From the IMG/VR virus record IMGVR_UViG_3300021373_002194, positions 1 through 25,845 of that record: a stretch of DNA of 25,845 nucleotides. One strand, written 5' to 3'. Under the pieces are notes generated by a model. The model was given only the letters and a program-made list of their open reading frames with translations, ran no database searches and was not told the DNA's origin. The stretch comes from a virus. A program made the translations under genes and the position numbers. Positions within the stretch are counted from its first letter, which is position 1; each line of letters begins with the position of its first letter. Shown here in pieces: positions 1-7,712 of this stretch.

Positions 1-148
1 ACCCAGACTTAAAGATTATTGGAAGTATAACTTTACCCGTACATTCTGGAATCTATACCTAACTAAAAATCCCATGGGAAGACTGATGGGTCTAAACTTT
101 AATAATTTCCTGAATAAAAAGAAAGAAGAAAATGACGAATCTGAATGA
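1..148 (+). CDS. C-terminal fragment of an unidentified protein (5' end outside window)
   Basis: An open frame enters from the left edge (first full codon at base 2) and stops at TGA 146-148, giving about 48 residues. The other two forward frames stop within the first 60 bases. The visible tail is aromatic and basic (DYWKYNFTRTFWNLY) and ends in a charged run (NKKKEENDESE), as many phage proteins do. It overlaps the start of the downstream HAD gene by 17 nt, which suggests translational coupling. I do not recognise the family, and too little is present to assign a function. Confidence 0.6.
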   Translation, partial: PRLKDYWKYNFTRTFWNLYLTKNPMGRLMGLNFNNFLNKKKEENDESE

Positions 149-719
149 AAAAGTAATTCTCACTGACTGTGACGGTGTACTCGTCGACTGGCTCTTTGGC
201 TTTAAAGAGTTTATGACTGATCGGGGATACACTGAACAAAACCCAACGGGCTATGCTGTATGGAAACGGTATGGTTTGGTTACTAAAGAAAAGGGCACAG
301 AGATTTGCCGAGAGTTCAATAACTCTGCTGCCATTGCATATCTCACTCCTCATTACGATGCTGTTAAATACGTACGTAAGCTGTACGAAGAAGGTGGATA
401 CGTGCTTCGTGTCATCACCTCTTTGTCGCTGAATAAATATGCTTACAAGGCACGGTTACAGAACCTTCACGATCTCTTCGGTGAAGAGGTAATCGATGAG
501 CTTGTCTGCCTAGATACCGGTGCTGATAAGGATGAGGCCTTGGAGCCTTACCGTAACAGTGGCTGCTACTGGGTAGAAGACAAAGTACAAAACGCAGAAC
601 TCGGTGACAAGTTGGGTCTACATTCATTTTTGATTGATCTTCCACACAACCGTCACCTACCGTATCACAATCGTGTAAATGGATGGGAAGACATTTACCA
701 CTCTATCGTAGGAGCTTAA
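132..719 (+). CDS. HAD-superfamily hydrolase, 5'(3')-deoxyribonucleotidase-like
   Basis: This 195-residue protein begins with HAD motif I: TDCDGVLVDW, with the nucleophile Asp12 and the acid/base Asp14. Motif II is the VITSLS segment (about residue 94). A lysine-bearing helix follows (NKYAYKARLQNL), and motif IV is WVEDKVQNAE (about residues 147-156). The size and the DxDGVLVD signature fit the nucleotidase branch (NT5C-like) that T4-like marine phages often carry. The expected reaction is hydrolysis of nucleoside monophosphates, which would feed host nucleotides into phage DNA synthesis. Start ATG 132 follows an AAAGAAGAAA purine run. The exact substrate cannot be read from the sequence. Confidence 0.75.
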   Translation: MTNLNEKVILTDCDGVLVDWLFGFKEFMTDRGYTEQNPTGYAVWKRYGLVTKEKGTEICREFNNSAAIAYLTPHYDAVKYVRKLYEEGGYVLRVITSLSLNKYAYKARLQNLHDLFGEEVIDELVCLDTGADKDEALEPYRNSGCYWVEDKVQNAELGDKLGLHSFLIDLPHNRHLPYHNRVNGWEDIYHSIVGA

Positions 720-720
720 C

Positions 721-1014
721 ATGAAATTCGCTATTCTTGGTTCTATCGCTATGCTTGGCCTCACAGGCTGCGCAACTCTCAGTCAGCCTCTTGATGGTTG
801 TACAAGTGTAGTTTATCACAACGAAAATACTCCACAGTATATGGCAATCGGCGCTTTGGCCGGTACTGCTGCAATGATCGTTCTGTCTGACGGCAATGTC
901 GGCGGCGTAGAGGCTTTGACCGGCGCTGGTGTAGGTGCGGCCGCAGGTGCAGCAGCATCAGGTGGATTCTATACTGCTCGAGTATGTCCATCTATGTCAG
1001 AGGTTTTAAATTAA
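721..1014 (+). CDS. Small lipoprotein with glycine-zipper segment
   Basis: This 97-residue protein starts with a classical lipoprotein signal peptide: MKF, a hydrophobic core, then the lipobox LTGC with Cys17 as the predicted lipidated residue. The central part (about residues 42-82) is rich in Gly and Ala with small-residue spacing (GALAGTAAM, GAGVGAAAGAAASGG), typical of glycine zippers that pack as membrane helices. Two further cysteines (in DGCTS and RVCPS) could form a disulfide. It starts 1 nt after the HAD stop and abuts the next gene. It probably sits in the host outer membrane or periplasm. Phage lipoproteins of this kind can act in superinfection exclusion or lysis, but nothing here proves either role. 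Confidence 0.7.
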   Translation: MKFAILGSIAMLGLTGCATLSQPLDGCTSVVYHNENTPQYMAIGALAGTAAMIVLSDGNVGGVEALTGAGVGAAAGAAASGGFYTARVCPSMSEVLN

Positions 1015-1521
1015 ATGAAAAGAATCCTTTCCATTCTAAGTTTAGTGGCAATGGGTGCATGTGCTACTCCTGCTGCTGCTGAGAAAGCAATCATCACTGA
1101 AGTTGAGCCAAACTGGACTCAAGTCACCCGTAATGTTCCAGTTGAAACTTGTAACATGACTCGAGTGCCAGTCTATGATCGTGTACAAGGTCAAGGTGCT
1201 ACGGGACTAGAAGTTCTTTTTGGTGCTTTGTTCGGCGGACTGGCAGGCAAGGCAATCACCGATAAAGATGAAGGAGCCGCGGCCGGTGCTGTTATCGGTG
1301 GTGTAGTTGCTGCTGAAGCAGGTCGTTCCCCTCAACTTCGTATCGTAGGATATGAAGACAAAGAGATTTGTACAACTCGTTACGTCAATCGCACAGAGTC
1401 AGTAGTAAAGAATTATACTATCTTTTATGAGTGGCGTGGACATTATGGTTCTAGTGTTGTCAATGAGCAATACATCGAAGGTGACTATGTTGACGTAGAC
1501 GTGTCGATCCGTCTTCGATAA
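1015..1521 (+). CDS. Glycine-zipper 2TM-type envelope protein (17 kDa surface antigen/SlyB-like)
   Basis: This 168-residue protein has an N-terminal signal (about residues 1-22). It ends in either a near-lipobox (AMGAC, Cys16) or a signal peptidase I site after ATPAAA. The centre (about residues 65-102) is a Gly/Ala-rich pair of short hydrophobic segments (VLFGALFGGLAGKA, then GAAAGAVIGGVVAAEAG), which is the glycine-zipper 2TM pattern of Gram-negative surface antigens. The C-terminal 65 residues are polar and beta-like (VGYEDKEICTTRYVNRTESV). Two cysteines, in VETCNM and EICTTR, flank the zipper and may pair. It follows the previous lipoprotein gene with no spacer, so the two are probably co-translated. 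A role in modifying the host envelope is inferred. Confidence 0.65.
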   Translation: MKRILSILSLVAMGACATPAAAEKAIITEVEPNWTQVTRNVPVETCNMTRVPVYDRVQGQGATGLEVLFGALFGGLAGKAITDKDEGAAAGAVIGGVVAAEAGRSPQLRIVGYEDKEICTTRYVNRTESVVKNYTIFYEWRGHYGSSVVNEQYIEGDYVDVDVSIRLR

Positions 1522-1528
1522 ATTATAA

Positions 1529-1605
1529 CTGCCCGTAGCTCAGCTGGATAGAGCAACGGATTTCTAATCCGTCGGTCGTAGGTTCGAATCCTACCGGGCA
1601 GGCCA
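1529..1605 (+). tRNA. tRNA-Arg (anticodon TCT)
   Basis: A complete 77-nt cloverleaf can be drawn. The acceptor pairs CTGCCCG (1529-1535) with CGGGCAG (1595-1601). The D-arm is GCTC/GAGC, the anticodon stem ACGGA/TCCGT carries loop TTTCTAA, and the T-arm GTAGG/CCTAC carries TTCGAAT. The discriminator is G1602 and CCA is encoded at 1603-1605. The anticodon TCT reads AGA, and AGG by wobble. Those codons are frequent in the glycan cluster downstream. The gene sits between an envelope-protein gene and a late promoter. Confidence 0.95.
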
Positions 1606-1614
1606 ATCTTATCA

Positions 1615-1622
1615 TATAAATA
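1615..1622 (+). promoter_or_regulatory. T4-type late promoter (TATAAATA)
   Basis: An exact TATAAATA octamer lies in the 47-nt gap between the tRNA-Arg gene and the fibre-like gene, 30 nt before its start codon. This octamer is the late promoter of T4-like phages, read by gp55 with help from gp33. A gp33-like gene is present at 22341-22571. Its position before a virion-type gene fits late expression. Short AT-rich matches can occur by chance, so this remains a strong candidate rather than proof. Confidence 0.65.
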
Positions 1623-1652
1623 GTAGGAATATTTAACTGCACGAGTGTTCCA

Positions 1653-4394
1653 ATGTTCGTTACTACCAAAGCTCAAGACCTCCTTACATACTCCAGATCG
1701 ACTACCGGTACCTATATCGGTAGTGATGGTCTGTTAAAGACTGCAGCAGTCGATGAGGCTCGCATTGAGTATGATGGCAGCGGTAACGTACAAGGATTAT
1801 TGTTAGAACCTATTAGCACTAATCAGTGGACTAACAGTACTACCTTCACTGGACAGTGGGGACATAATGGCACTCTCACAGGGGGTCAATCACCTGATCC
1901 TGCTGGTGGCAGTAGTGCTTATCTTTGGACGGATGTTGATACTGCTGGTGGCCAAGATCAGTTAAATGCTACAAAAAGTGGTATTACTGCTAGTGGCGAT
2001 AATAGATGGACAGCTTCGATATTTGTAAGGAAGCCTCCATCAGCTCCAGCAGGTACTGAGTTTGAGCATTGGAATTTTTTAACTGGTGGTACGCTGCAAG
2101 ATTTGTATACTCGCTGGGAATTTGACTCGAATGGTGCTATTAGTTTAACATCGCAGGGCAATGGAGGCGCCGGAACGTCAGTACCATTTAATGTAGGATA
2201 TGATACCTTAGCTAATGGATGGTATAGAATTTATCAAACATTTTTTGATGCATCAGGAAATAATACTAATGTACAGCAAAGAATCTTTGCTGGTAGAAGA
2301 GCTGCTGGATATACTGGTTCACTCCTGGTATACGGGCCACAGCTAGAACAGAACCATATGGTAACTAGCTATATCCCAACGACAGGCGTAGAAGGTACTA
2401 GACAGCCTGACATAGCATATATTGATACAGATCAGTTTGGTGTAAAGCAGGATCGTGGTACAATTGTAGCTGAAATTAATAATCTAAAGTGGCATACCGC
2501 ACAATCCTCTGCTTCTTATCAAAGGGTCATCGAGTTCGGTAATACTACTAATACTACCGACAGAATTATTCCACTAATTGTTAAAACTGATACTAACCTA
2601 CTTTATGCAGAAATAATCACCGACGCTACTTATCAGGCGTCGTACCAACATGAAGACTATGCTGACTCTGCTGACGTAGGACCGTTTAGTGCTAAGATAG
2701 CAATACGATATGATGAAACCTCAGCTCGACCTGCTCAAGACGGCGTACTGATTGGAAACGATCTATCAATTTCTGATATCGAAGGCGAGCGTCCTTATAG
2801 AACTAGACTGGTTTTACGAAATCAATCTCAAGATGCCACCGGTAATGGTAGTGATATAAGATTTCATATTAAATCTTTACAGTACTATCCTAGGAAACTA
2901 AGTAACTATGAACTTCAACGTGATACTGATCCTGGTACATTAAATACGTTCGAGGTCTCCAACACAGGTGGAGACATATGGACTATCGATGGGCAGGCTG
3001 GAAACAACCCTACTCTGAGTTTAGACACGGCCACTACATACAAGTTCAATATCAACTCCCCGACAGATGCTTTCTATATCACTACTGATGACGGCACTGA
3101 TCATGAACCTGGACAGTTCATTGATAAAGTCTCTTACTCTGCAGCAAAGAACGATAACAGGCTCAAGTCAAACGAGCACGGATTATCCGAATGGTACTGC
3201 TTTGACTCCACAAACGCAACTTACTCGGCAATATACCCTAACACTACTATATACGAAGAGTACAATGGAACTGCCACTATAAAAGTAGGTGCTACTACAA
3301 AGCCTCAGAGCGGCACCATCGCCGTTCTTCCAGGTAGAAAGTACTATGCAAACAGACCTATTCACCTGATCGGCCTTCAAGAAAATAACGTCACTTTGAC
3401 TTCTCAGGGTGACGTTGTTCCTCTGACAGTCCGAGGACTAGTCCATGGGCATATCGGCAGAGACGATGTTTCCAACGGCAAAGATACAATCTATGATATA
3501 TACGCTCCGTTCGGCGCCGGTTCAGTCGCAGTGTATGACGATGTTGCAACTGGAATCGACGGTACCGCGACAACGACGATCAACGTAAGCGCTAATGGAA
3601 CGGCACAGTACACAACGTCATCTAATAATAAGTACGTCATGTTTAAATCGACAGTTCCGGTTGTGATCTCAACCTACAGAGAGTTTTACGATCCAGTGTC
3701 TCAGCACGGTGATACCGGCATCGTCTATCCTGCTTCTACTCATGTTTATTCACATATTACAGGCGGCTATTACAGAACTGTAACTAATACAGCTGTTGAT
3801 GGCAGTGGTAGTAGCACAGGATATGTAACTTATGATAGCACAGATAAGGTGTTTCAAGCAACTCATGGTGATGGCGGGGGCCTAGAAGGACAGGTCGCTT
3901 TGGGATATGAGTACCTGAGTGATACCTACAGCTATGGTGGAGTTCTATCAGATTTTGTTATTGTTGCCCCTTATGCTAGTACTAGTATTACAGTTTCTTA
4001 CTGGAGTGATTCTGACGAGGAATGGAAAGTAGGAGAGACCTTTAGCTTGAACGGTAGCAAGACTAGTCCTGCTCAAGTCCAGCGTGACGGAACTTTAGGT
4101 TTTGGCGTGACTGCAACTACACTGTCCGGCGCCGCCAACAACTTCATTAGCAACACTACAGATATCTGGAAATGGGAAGGAAACAATCCATTCTTTTTAA
4201 GACTCAACGCTGCCGGCGATCCTGATGAAGAGTCTATGCTCGGATGGATGTCCAGCAGGACTGAGTTGACCGGCGATAGGGAATACACGTCTGAAGATGA
4301 TGTGCTGTATTTGACTACTCCGTCTAGTGCAACGACTCTGTACTATATTGGAGGTATAAATGATAATGCAAAAGGAACAATTAACGTATCTTAA
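1653..4394 (+). CDS. Large virion fibre/adhesin-like structural protein
   Basis: This 913-residue protein is rich in Thr, Ser, Gly and Tyr with low charge, the composition of phage fibres. Residues about 10-245 resemble the carbohydrate-binding-like module of phage structural proteins: ARIEYDGSGNVQGLLLEP, then NGWYRIYQTFFDASGN, then YGPQLEQ followed by TSYIPTTG. Residues about 260-425 look like a jelly-roll (LamG-like) domain ending in QYYPRKLSNYELQRDTDPG. Residues about 433-490 match a recurring phage beta-sandwich (WTIDGQAGNNPTLSL, then TYKFNINSPTDAFYITT). The last 400 residues are beta-rich and unassigned. It is preceded by a TATAAATA late promoter and has only a weak Shine-Dalgarno sequence. 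Likely role: a host-binding fibre or virion decoration; the carbohydrate target is unknown. Confidence 0.7.
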   Translation: MFVTTKAQDLLTYSRSTTGTYIGSDGLLKTAAVDEARIEYDGSGNVQGLLLEPISTNQWTNSTTFTGQWGHNGTLTGGQSPDPAGGSSAYLWTDVDTAGGQDQLNATKSGITASGDNRWTASIFVRKPPSAPAGTEFEHWNFLTGGTLQDLYTRWEFDSNGAISLTSQGNGGAGTSVPFNVGYDTLANGWYRIYQTFFDASGNNTNVQQRIFAGRRAAGYTGSLLVYGPQLEQNHMVTSYIPTTGVEGTRQPDIAYIDTDQFGVKQDRGTIVAEINNLKWHTAQSSASYQRVIEFGNTTNTTDRIIPLIVKTDTNLLYAEIITDATYQASYQHEDYADSADVGPFSAKIAIRYDETSARPAQDGVLIGNDLSISDIEGERPYRTRLVLRNQSQDATGNGSDIRFHIKSLQYYPRKLSNYELQRDTDPGTLNTFEVSNTGGDIWTIDGQAGNNPTLSLDTATTYKFNINSPTDAFYITTDDGTDHEPGQFIDKVSYSAAKNDNRLKSNEHGLSEWYCFDSTNATYSAIYPNTTIYEEYNGTATIKVGATTKPQSGTIAVLPGRKYYANRPIHLIGLQENNVTLTSQGDVVPLTVRGLVHGHIGRDDVSNGKDTIYDIYAPFGAGSVAVYDDVATGIDGTATTTINVSANGTAQYTTSSNNKYVMFKSTVPVVISTYREFYDPVSQHGDTGIVYPASTHVYSHITGGYYRTVTNTAVDGSGSSTGYVTYDSTDKVFQATHGDGGGLEGQVALGYEYLSDTYSYGGVLSDFVIVAPYASTSITVSYWSDSDEEWKVGETFSLNGSKTSPAQVQRDGTLGFGVTATTLSGAANNFISNTTDIWKWEGNNPFFLRLNAAGDPDEESMLGWMSSRTELTGDREYTSEDDVLYLTTPSSATTLYYIGGINDNAKGTINVS

Positions 4395-4408
4395 TAATGG
4401 AGTAAATT

Positions 4409-4843
4409 ATGTTATTTCTTGGACTTGGAGCAGTAGCGTTTACTGCAACCCTCTTCGTTGGAGGCTGGATTCTGTATGACCAGTTTCAGAACAAGGAAGA
4501 GGTAGACGACAACGAAGGTGAGAACCTTTCTACAGCATACTACGCAGATGCTGAATGGTTTACAGAACCACAGGCTGGTATCAAGTACCTCGTTGAGGAT
4601 GACGAAGGTATTGATGCCCAGCTAACTCTCGAAGCGGTTATGGATTGGGTAGAGGCAGACGAGCCTAACATCTGGACAGGTGACTGGAACGTTACTGTCT
4701 GGACATGGAACGATGCTGGTGTGATTGGCATCAATGGCGACGCTTCTACCCTTATCAAGGATCGCTACGACGATGTAGAGATTCCTTACTTTACCGGTGA
4801 CGGATTTGTTGAACACGCAACAGTTGACTTGGAGTTTGCATAA
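4409..4843 (+). CDS. Membrane-anchored acidic protein of unknown function
   Basis: This 144-residue protein opens with one hydrophobic segment (residues 2-24, LFLGLGAVAFTATLFVGGWILY) that would serve as a signal anchor. A strongly acidic soluble region follows (EEVDDNEGEN, VEDDEGIDAQ, VEADEPN) with several tryptophans (DWNVTVWTWNDAG). A GGAG-like ribosome site lies before ATG 4409, 14 nt after the fibre gene. Its stop overlaps the next start (TAATG at 4841-4845). No family is recognised. The topology suggests an N-terminal anchor with the acidic domain in the periplasm. Confidence 0.6.
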   Translation: MLFLGLGAVAFTATLFVGGWILYDQFQNKEEVDDNEGENLSTAYYADAEWFTEPQAGIKYLVEDDEGIDAQLTLEAVMDWVEADEPNIWTGDWNVTVWTWNDAGVIGINGDASTLIKDRYDDVEIPYFTGDGFVEHATVDLEFA

Positions 4844-5043
4844 TGGATATGACTACAAACAAAAATATCTCTAAAGAGTTTCGTAAACGCCTGGATATGA
4901 TTAACCGCTGGAAAAAGAAGCAGAATCCCAATGTGACTGTATGGACTGCTGTCAAGAACAGTGAGGGTAAAGAGACATATAAGTACGAGCGGAAGAAGGC
5001 CAATGAAGCGTGGGGTAAGCCAGAATCCTTCTTCATGAAGTAA
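4843..5043 (+). CDS. Small basic protein of unknown function
   Basis: A 66-residue, lysine- and arginine-rich protein (FRKRLDMINRWKKKQNPN, KYERKKANEAWG) with no membrane segment. Its ATG overlaps the stop codon of the preceding gene, so the two are likely translated as a pair. It contains NVTVWT, a hexapeptide also present in the preceding protein, perhaps by chance. Small basic proteins of this type are common in T4-like marine phages. The family and function are not identified. Confidence 0.55.
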   Translation: MDMTTNKNISKEFRKRLDMINRWKKKQNPNVTVWTAVKNSEGKETYKYERKKANEAWGKPESFFMK

Positions 5044-5053
5044 ACATCTAACA

Positions 5054-5129
<76 letters not shown>

Positions 5130-5144
5130 CATTGAGAGGTAAAA

Positions 5145-6254
5145 ATGCACATCGAGAGTGACACCAAACTAGATTACTCGGACGTTCTCCTTCGTCCGAA
5201 GCGTTCAACACTAACGTCTAGAAAGGAGGTCAAGCTCACTCGAACATTTGCATTTCCTCATTCTCAACGAAAGATCGACGTCAATCCTATTATCGCAGCT
5301 AATATGGATGGCGTCGGTACTTTTGAGATGCTCAAGGTTCTTTCAGAAGACAACATGCTTGTAGCACTCAATAAATCATACACTCCAGAAAAACTCCGCG
5401 ATGTATATAGTCATGCAGCTATGAAAGATAGCAACCGCATGAAAGAGAGTCTATGCTTGACAATTGGTATGCAGGATGCAGACTATGAAAAGGTCAGAGA
5501 GTTAAAAGGTAAATTCCCTATTATTTGCATTGACACTCCGAACGGCTACATGGAGAAGTATGTCCAATTTGTAAAGTCTATCCGTGATCTTTGTGGTGTC
5601 AATAATATTATCATTGCAGGTAACGTAGTTACCGCTGATCAGACACAGGAGTTGATTCTAAATGGAGCTGACGTGGTTAAAGTGGGCATTGGTCCTGGAT
5701 CTGTTTGTACTACTCGTATTGTTACTGGTGTTGGGTATCCGCAACTATCGACGATTATGGAGTGCGCGGATGCCGCTCATGGGCTTGGCGGTCATGTTGT
5801 TGCTGACGGGGGTTGCACTTCTCCGGGAGATGTAGCCAAAGCATTTGCTGCAGGCGCAGACTTTGTAATGCTTGGTGGTATGCTGGCAGGTCATGATGAA
5901 GGTGGTGGTGAACCTGTCTATAAGTATATTCATAACAATGAGTACTACTACATGAAGGAAGATGAGGTCTATAAGCCTGTTATCGACCGCAAAGAGTTTC
6001 GTCAGTTCTACGGCATGTCATCCAATACAGCTAACAAGAAGCATGCAGGTGGACTGAAGGACTATCGTGCATCAGAAGGCCGGGATATCCTTGTGCCTTA
6101 CCGTGGTGCAGTTGCTGATACCGTACAGTATATTTTGGGCGGGCTCAGGTCCACGTGCACGTACGTAGGAGCAAAGCAGATAAAAGACCTGACTAAGTGT
6201 GCTACATTTGTCAAAGTGAATAATCAATACAACAGGGTATATGAGAATGCTTAA
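5145..6254 (+). CDS. guaC: GMP reductase (IMPDH/GMPR family)
   Basis: This 369-residue enzyme would convert GMP to IMP and ammonia with NADPH, recycling guanine nucleotides toward adenine nucleotides. Family hallmarks are the N-terminal [14 protein letters not shown], the catalytic loop [12 protein letters not shown] with nucleophile Cys188, [17 protein letters not shown], the phosphate-binding [11 protein letters not shown], and the flap region FYGMSS plus [12 protein letters not shown] near the C-terminus. The FYGMSS/CTYVGA pattern and the lack of a CBS domain favour GMP reductase over IMP dehydrogenase. Length is close to bacterial GuaC (about 347). A GAGAGG ribosome site 5 nt upstream supports ATG 5145. 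The 3' end overlaps the heme oxygenase start. Confidence 0.88.
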   Translation: MHIESDTKLDYSDVLLRPKRSTLTSRKEVKLTRTFAFPHSQRKIDVNPIIAANMDGVGTFEMLKVLSEDNMLVALNKSYTPEKLRDVYSHAAMKDSNRMKESLCLTIGMQDADYEKVRELKGKFPIICIDTPNGYMEKYVQFVKSIRDLCGVNNIIIAGNVVTADQTQELILNGADVVKVGIGPGSVCTTRIVTGVGYPQLSTIMECADAAHGLGGHVVADGGCTSPGDVAKAFAAGADFVMLGGMLAGHDEGGGEPVYKYIHNNEYYYMKEDEVYKPVIDRKEFRQFYGMSSNTANKKHAGGLKDYRASEGRDILVPYRGAVADTVQYILGGLRSTCTYVGAKQIKDLTKCATFVKVNNQYNRVYENA

Positions 6255-6810
6255 ACTTCGTGAACTAACCATGGAGCAACATAAGAATGCAGAACGTTCC
6301 AACTTTGCTAAGAAGCTTGTTTCAGGTAAAATTGATAGAGCCGAGTATGCTGAATATCTTCGCAATATGTGGGTGGTATACAATTGTCTAGAAACATGCG
6401 CGATCAAGTTACGAACTCTTGAAGGTATTGAAAACATCAGAAGAACAAAAGGCATTAAAAGTGACTTGATAAAAATTTTAGGATCAAAAAGAGAAGCTAT
6501 AGATACTTCTAACCTGTGTCCATCTACAATAGAGTATGTAGATTATTTGACTCCGATTTCTGATCCTGAAAAGATCTTAGCTCATGTTTATGTTCGGCAC
6601 ATGGGTGACTTATCTGGCGGTCAGATCATTGCTAATAGAATTAAGGACAAGCTGCCTACTAAGTTCTATGAATTTGCAGAAGACCCTGAAGTCCTGAAGG
6701 ATAAGCTAAGAGAAAAGCTAAATAATGATATGGCAGATGAAGCTATGGTAGCTTTCGACTATGCACATAAAATCTTTTTAGAACTGGATGCACGGGATGA
6801 TCTGGGATAA
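6241..6810 (+). CDS. Heme oxygenase (biliverdin-forming)
   Basis: This 189-residue, all-helical protein would open heme to biliverdin IXalpha, CO and iron, using reduced ferredoxin or a similar donor. The first helix holds the proximal heme ligand in EQHKNAER (His14 counting from ATG 6241). The distal helix carries the family signature RHMGDLSGGQI (residues about 119-129), whose Gly-Gly pair lets the helix bend over heme. The segment DYLTPISDPEKILAHVYVRH before it is also typical. The size fits compact bacterial or phage heme oxygenases. It overlaps GMP reductase upstream by 14 nt and the bilin reductase downstream by up to 23 nt. ATG 6247 is an alternative start. Confidence 0.88.
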   Translation: MRMLKLRELTMEQHKNAERSNFAKKLVSGKIDRAEYAEYLRNMWVVYNCLETCAIKLRTLEGIENIRRTKGIKSDLIKILGSKREAIDTSNLCPSTIEYVDYLTPISDPEKILAHVYVRHMGDLSGGQIIANRIKDKLPTKFYEFAEDPEVLKDKLREKLNNDMADEAMVAFDYAHKIFLELDARDDLG

Positions 6811-7477
6811 GCTTATAGATATTCAGTATCTTATTGAAGAGAAGCTGGACAAGACTGGTAAAGAAATTGCAGAGCCTGGTATGGACAGGTTTAACCAACC
6901 AGGCTGGGTTAATCGAGTATGGACATCAAACTCTTATCGCAGAGCTCACGTGGACGTAGTCGATGCTAGAGAAACCAAAAAGCTTTGGATGATGCACTTC
7001 TGTATCTTTCCACACCTTAGCAGTGATGCTCCTATTCTAGGGTTTGATGTTATTGCTGGTAAGAATAAGATTACCGGCGCCTTCTTCGACTTTAGTCCTA
7101 CTACAGATATAAGTCATCCTATGTCTAACTGGTTTGCTAACACAATGGCTAAGTACGGCTACAACAAGACCAGAACACTTCCAGAGTGGGCACAGAAGAT
7201 TTTTAGTAAGCATATGGTTGCAGCCGGTAACGTATCAGAAGAATCTGAAATGAATATGATTACTGATATGATTAATGAAGGCTTGACATACTACCTAGAT
7301 AATGTAGGAAACTACAACGGTGCTTTTGTCTACGATCATATGGGCCAGTTAGCTCAGAACAGATATGCTAAATACCAAAAGCAGAACCCACACACTCCTA
7401 GGACTATGGCTTCACTAGGATTGGATGAAGATGACGTGAAGCTTTTTATCGATAAATGTTTATTCCCTGAGGTTTAA
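6788..7477 (+). CDS. Ferredoxin-dependent bilin reductase, PcyX/PcyA/PebS-like
   Basis: This 229-residue protein fits the ferredoxin-dependent bilin reductases, which reduce biliverdin to phycobilins. Visible signatures are WMMHFCIFPHLSSDAPILGFD, where the Asp in GFD (Asp87 from ATG 6788) matches the conserved catalytic aspartate position, then KITGAFFDFSPT. A long helical middle follows, and the family-type C-terminus is NPHTPRTMASLGLD leading to FIDKCLFPEV. Length matches phage reductases such as PebS (about 233). The start overlaps heme oxygenase, so biliverdin producer and consumer are translated together. ATG 6797 is an alternative start. The genomic layout resembles viral heme oxygenase plus PcyX pairs, but product specificity (phycoerythrobilin or phycocyanobilin) cannot be decided by eye. 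Confidence 0.85.
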   Translation: MHGMIWDKLIDIQYLIEEKLDKTGKEIAEPGMDRFNQPGWVNRVWTSNSYRRAHVDVVDARETKKLWMMHFCIFPHLSSDAPILGFDVIAGKNKITGAFFDFSPTTDISHPMSNWFANTMAKYGYNKTRTLPEWAQKIFSKHMVAAGNVSEESEMNMITDMINEGLTYYLDNVGNYNGAFVYDHMGQLAQNRYAKYQKQNPHTPRTMASLGLDEDDVKLFIDKCLFPEV

Positions 7478-7478
7478 T

Positions 7479-7712
7479 ATGCCAGTCTATACAGTTAGAA
7501 ATGACTCTACTGAAGAGTACTATGAAGTGAATATGTCATATGATGAGTTTAAAAAGCTGCTGGAAGATAATTCTCACTTACGTCAAATCTTTAAGATGCC
7601 GGCAACTGTGAGTGGTAGGATGACCACTCTACGCAGAGCCGGAGGGGATTGGCAAGATCTTCTTAAGAAAGTTAAAAAAAGTTCAGGTAGGGATAACACT
7701 ATTAATGTCTAA
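7479..7712 (+). CDS. Small conserved T4-like phage protein of unknown function
   Basis: A 77-residue protein that begins MPVYTVRNDSTEEYYEVNMSYDEFKKLLEDN and ends in a basic tail. The N-terminal pattern (xYxVRNxxTxExxEVxxSYDE) recalls small proteins seen in T4-like cyanophages and pelagiphages, loosely like an FmdB-type domain without the zinc-binding cysteines (it has none). It starts 1 nt after the bilin reductase stop and overlaps the PhoH start by 8 nt, so it belongs to the same transcription unit. Function unknown. Confidence 0.6.
   Translation: MPVYTVRNDSTEEYYEVNMSYDEFKKLLEDNSHLRQIFKMPATVSGRMTTLRRAGGDWQDLLKKVKKSSGRDNTINV

Noticed and set aside
1529-1605. tRNA-Arg as a prophage attachment site
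   Set aside because: The tRNA is complete and embedded in phage genes. There is no integrase and no second partial copy in the window.
3067-3573. Extra frames inside the fibre gene, both strands
   Set aside because: Out-of-frame shadows of a long Thr/Ser-rich gene with no start signals.
6072-6455. Minus-strand frame of 127 codons across the GMP reductase/heme oxygenase junction
   Set aside because: Both plus-strand genes are firmly identified there, and the product shows no family pattern.
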